From Bacillota bacterium (GTDB lineage Bacteria > Bacillota > Sulfobacillia > RBS10-35 > JAJYVN01), in the NCBI GenBank assembly GCA_021791995.1, contig JAJYVN010000145.1:1-7444 (forward strand): 7,444 nt of DNA. The letters are read 5' to 3'. Positions 5,703 to 7,444 of this stretch are shown piece by piece (positions within the stretch are counted from its first letter, which is position 1; the number at the start of each line of letters is the position of its first letter). A program made the translations under genes and the position numbers. The notes under the pieces are model-generated. The model worked only from the letters and a program-made list of their open reading frames with translations, had not been told where the DNA came from and did not search any database.

Positions 5703-5720
5703 GGAACCCCGGGGGGCTCC
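5703..5720 (-). terminator. GC-rich stem after the BNR gene, possible terminator
   Basis: GGAACCCC (5703-5710) and GGGGCTCC (5713-5720) form an 8-bp stem with one A/C mismatch and a two-base gap, starting 10 bases beyond the BNR stop codon on its strand. No T-run follows in that direction, so it may instead be an RNA-stabilising 3' end. Confidence 0.3.
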
Positions 5721-5730
5721 CGCCTTGCCT

Positions 5731-7444
5731 CTATGAGAGCAAGTGCCATGATGTGCCCCCGTCGGTGGTGGCTAAAAGCAAACTGCCGCTTAGGAGCCAG
5801 CCGTCCTGCGCATTGGCGAAGTCGAGCCGCAGGCTGTCCCCCAGCGGTATGGTGTGCTCCGCTGCGGTCACTTGGAAGTGGGCCCATTGCTCGCCACCGT
5901 CTGTCGTCTGCCACAATTGCTCCCCCTGATAGTTCACCTGTGTGATCATCCATCCATCGTCGACGTTGACGAAGTCCAGGGCCTGAACTGTCGTGTCGGC
6001 TGGTAGAGTCAGCAGGGGTATCCACGTGGTTCCGCCGTTGGTTGTCACACTCAGGGTTGCCGTGGAATGGCCGTTCTGCGCCATGAAGCCGTGCTCCGTA
6101 TCCAAGAAGCTGAACTCTGTCCACCCCCCTGGTAGGGACGTTTGCTTGGCCCATGGTGCATCCTGGCTCTGTTTGGAATCGAGCACATTGTTTGGATATC
6201 CACCACTCTGGAGCAGACCGGCCCCATTCTTGAAGAGCTTCAGAAAGGGAAGGGTGGACACCCCCGTGATGGCAGGGGTCTGTTCCGGTACCCAAGTCCG
6301 TCCGCCGTTGCTGCTGGTCAGCAGGGTTCTAGCGCCACCGCTCGGTGTTGTGTTGGCGAGCACCAATCCAGCGTCTTCGTCGGCGAAACTCACGCTGACC
6401 GCCTGGAGGCGATTCGGAAGTTCGGAGACCTGGCTCCAAGTCCAACCCCCGTCGGTGGTACCGAGAACCGCACTGGGGTCCGAAGGTAGGCCAACGCCGA
6501 AGCCGATCTCAGGGGAGACAAAGCTTAGGTCCGCGCTAGGATAGGGAGCCGGCAAGACTTGGGTCCAGCTTTGGCCTCCGTTCGTGGAGTGTACAAGAAA
6601 GTTCCTGCCCTGAGGCCGGTCGCTCAGGGCCCAGCCATCGGTTGCAGACACCAGGTTGACCTGTAGGATGCTCCAATTCCCCTGATTGGCGCCGGTCCAC
6701 GTCTTTCCCCCATCGGTGGTCATGAACACGGCTCCCGGCAGGGGAGCGGCTTCTCCATCTTCGGCGATCCAGCCTACCTGGGGTGTGACAAAGACTGGCG
6801 GACCGACGGCGTCACGTCCGGTGGAGAAATTGCTGTATTCGACGGTCCAGAGTTGACCGCCGTTGGTCGTGTGGTAGAGTGTACCTTGTGATCCCAGACT
6901 CTTGGCGAACACCCACCCGTTCTGGGCTCCCGAAAAGTCGATCCCGGCATTGATGCTTCCCGCCGCCACCGTGAACGAATACTGGTTGTGCCAGTTCGTG
7001 CCGGCGCTGGCGGTGCTGAGCACCTCCAGCGCGCACATTTTGCCGCAGGAGCCAGTGCTACCCACCACCCAACCCTGTTCGGGCGTGACAAAGCTGGCAC
7101 TGATCGGCGAGAAGCCCCCCGGAAAAGGGAGCGTGGTCCAGTCAACGCCCCCATCGGTCGTTTGCAGGACCATATCGCCGACGACCACCACCACCTGCTT
7201 GGTGTTGAACACCAAAATCCGCGCCGCCATGAACGACTGAAGATCGTTAATTTGGGTTGGGCCCGTCCATTCGGTGCTCCATGTTCCTCCACCGTCAGTC
7301 GTCCCTAGGATGCTGGGGACATCTTGGGTTGTCACCAGAGCCCACCCGTGCTGGCCATCGGCAAAGCCAAGTGCGACAACGTGGGAAGTCGTCAGGGGCG
7401 TGGACGACCAAGTCCGGCCGGCGTTTGTCGTATGTAGCAGGGTA
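5731..7444 (-). CDS. BNR/Asp-box (YCF48-like) repeat protein, 5' end outside the window
   Basis: The minus-strand frame is open from the right edge to a TAG at 5733-5731, giving 570 visible residues. It is built of about twelve repeats of roughly 45-50 residues, each with an Asp-box-like turn. Examples are TTNAGRTW at the edge, then TTDGGGTW, TTDGGVDW, TTNGGQLW, TTDGGKTW, STNGGQSW, TTDGGWTW, SSNGGRTW, TTNGGTTW, TTDGGEQW and finally TTDGGTSW; one is degenerate (STASAGTNW). Many are followed by a DGW or QGW turn (GWVV, GWAL, GWMI). This is the sialidase/YCF48-like beta-propeller pattern; twelve or more repeats would fill two 6-7-bladed propellers. Such proteins are usually exported and used for binding rather than catalysis, but the N-terminus with any signal peptide is not visible. 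GTG 7335 is only an internal Val because repeats continue upstream. A Cys pair (SCGKMC) sits in one blade. The gene converges on the DUF1906-like gene and appears intact. Confidence 0.85.
   Translation of the reverse strand, partial: TLLHTTNAGRTWSSTPLTTSHVVALGFADGQHGWALVTTQDVPSILGTTDGGGTWSTEWTGPTQINDLQSFMAARILVFNTKQVVVVVGDMVLQTTDGGVDWTTLPFPGGFSPISASFVTPEQGWVVGSTGSCGKMCALEVLSTASAGTNWHNQYSFTVAAGSINAGIDFSGAQNGWVFAKSLGSQGTLYHTTNGGQLWTVEYSNFSTGRDAVGPPVFVTPQVGWIAEDGEAAPLPGAVFMTTDGGKTWTGANQGNWSILQVNLVSATDGWALSDRPQGRNFLVHSTNGGQSWTQVLPAPYPSADLSFVSPEIGFGVGLPSDPSAVLGTTDGGWTWSQVSELPNRLQAVSVSFADEDAGLVLANTTPSGGARTLLTSSNGGRTWVPEQTPAITGVSTLPFLKLFKNGAGLLQSGGYPNNVLDSKQSQDAPWAKQTSLPGGWTEFSFLDTEHGFMAQNGHSTATLSVTTNGGTTWIPLLTLPADTTVQALDFVNVDDGWMITQVNYQGEQLWQTTDGGEQWAHFQVTAAEHTIPLGDSLRLDFANAQDGWLLSGSLLLATTDGGTSWHLLS

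Larger units (their letters stand above)
5334..5730. other. Intergenic region between convergent genes, rich in small repeats
   Basis: This gap separates the plus-strand DUF1906-like gene from the minus-strand BNR gene. It contains the hairpin at 5350-5388, a GGCCC/GGGCC hairpin (5462-5477), an 11-bp tandem repeat (5475-5496), an odd-length palindrome (5506-5520) and a GC-rich stem (5703-5720). The only ORF of note is 5519-5683. The mixture resembles the debris of an old mobile element, but no inverted-repeat pair delimits one. Confidence 0.4.

Noticed and set aside
5489..6295. Minus-strand ORF (268 codons) overlapping the BNR gene
   Set aside because: It is a shifted-frame shadow of the BNR repeats, visible as repeated Gly/His/Arg-rich text, running on into intergenic DNA.
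5760..7444. Repeated CCGTCGGTGG-like text as a CRISPR or minisatellite array
   Set aside because: The spacing and sequence vary codon by codon and encode the TTDGG Asp-box of the BNR repeats; there are no identical repeats with unique spacers.
1..7444. tRNA or rRNA genes
   Set aside because: No cloverleaf with a GTTCRA-type T-loop and no rRNA-conserved text was seen; the anti-SD complement at 4513 is a ribosome binding site, not part of a 16S gene.

Overview
This looks like a GC-rich bacterial chromosome segment, probably from a Gram-positive or other Firmicutes-like lineage. The grounds are strong Shine-Dalgarno (SD) sequences, GTG and TTG starts, and a twin-arginine lipoprotein signal. The glycoside-hydrolase-like and BNR-repeat proteins recall thermoacidophiles such as Sulfobacillus, but that is a family-level impression and no database was consulted. 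It is an accessory region: secreted carbohydrate-related genes mixed with decaying insertion-sequence genes.

Layout. (1) 1-57, minus strand: first 19 codons of a MerR/excisionase-type helix-turn-helix protein that leaves the window on the left. (2) 58-505: no convincing gene; 195-340 is rich in hairpins and may be a structured RNA or a transposon end. (3) 506-1231, plus: a TnpB (IS605/IS607 accessory nuclease) pseudogene with three frame changes that stops just after the RuvC-I region. (4) 1232-1552: unexplained DNA that stays open in the same frame as the next gene. (5) 1601-2821, plus: an apparently intact GH99/GH71-like (WbsX-like) exported lipoprotein. (6) 2891-4493: a complete ISKra4-like insertion sequence with 25-bp imperfect terminal repeats. 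Its transposase is broken by a TGA at a probable Trp position and by a one-base insertion, and a long hairpin masks its ribosome binding site. (7) 4513-5333, plus: a DUF1906-type glycoside-hydrolase-like gene with an in-frame TGA just after a perfect SD and an in-frame TAA before a plausible C-terminal tail. (8) 5334-5730: intergenic DNA with hairpins, a tandem repeat, a palindrome and one doubtful small ORF. (9) 5731-7444, minus: the C-terminal 570 residues of a BNR/YCF48-like repeat protein that continues beyond the right edge.

How the parts relate. Two plus-strand genes encode TIM-barrel glycosidase-like proteins (GH99-like and DUF1906-like), separated by the IS copy, and a convergent gene encodes a beta-propeller-type protein. 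A role at the cell surface or on extracellular polysaccharide is a reasonable inference, but nothing here shows that they act together. The most distinctive observations are the SD-masking hairpin in the IS leader, the double-stopped DUF1906 gene and the hairpin-rich stretch upstream of tnpB. I found no CRISPR array, tRNA, rRNA or clearly new defence system.
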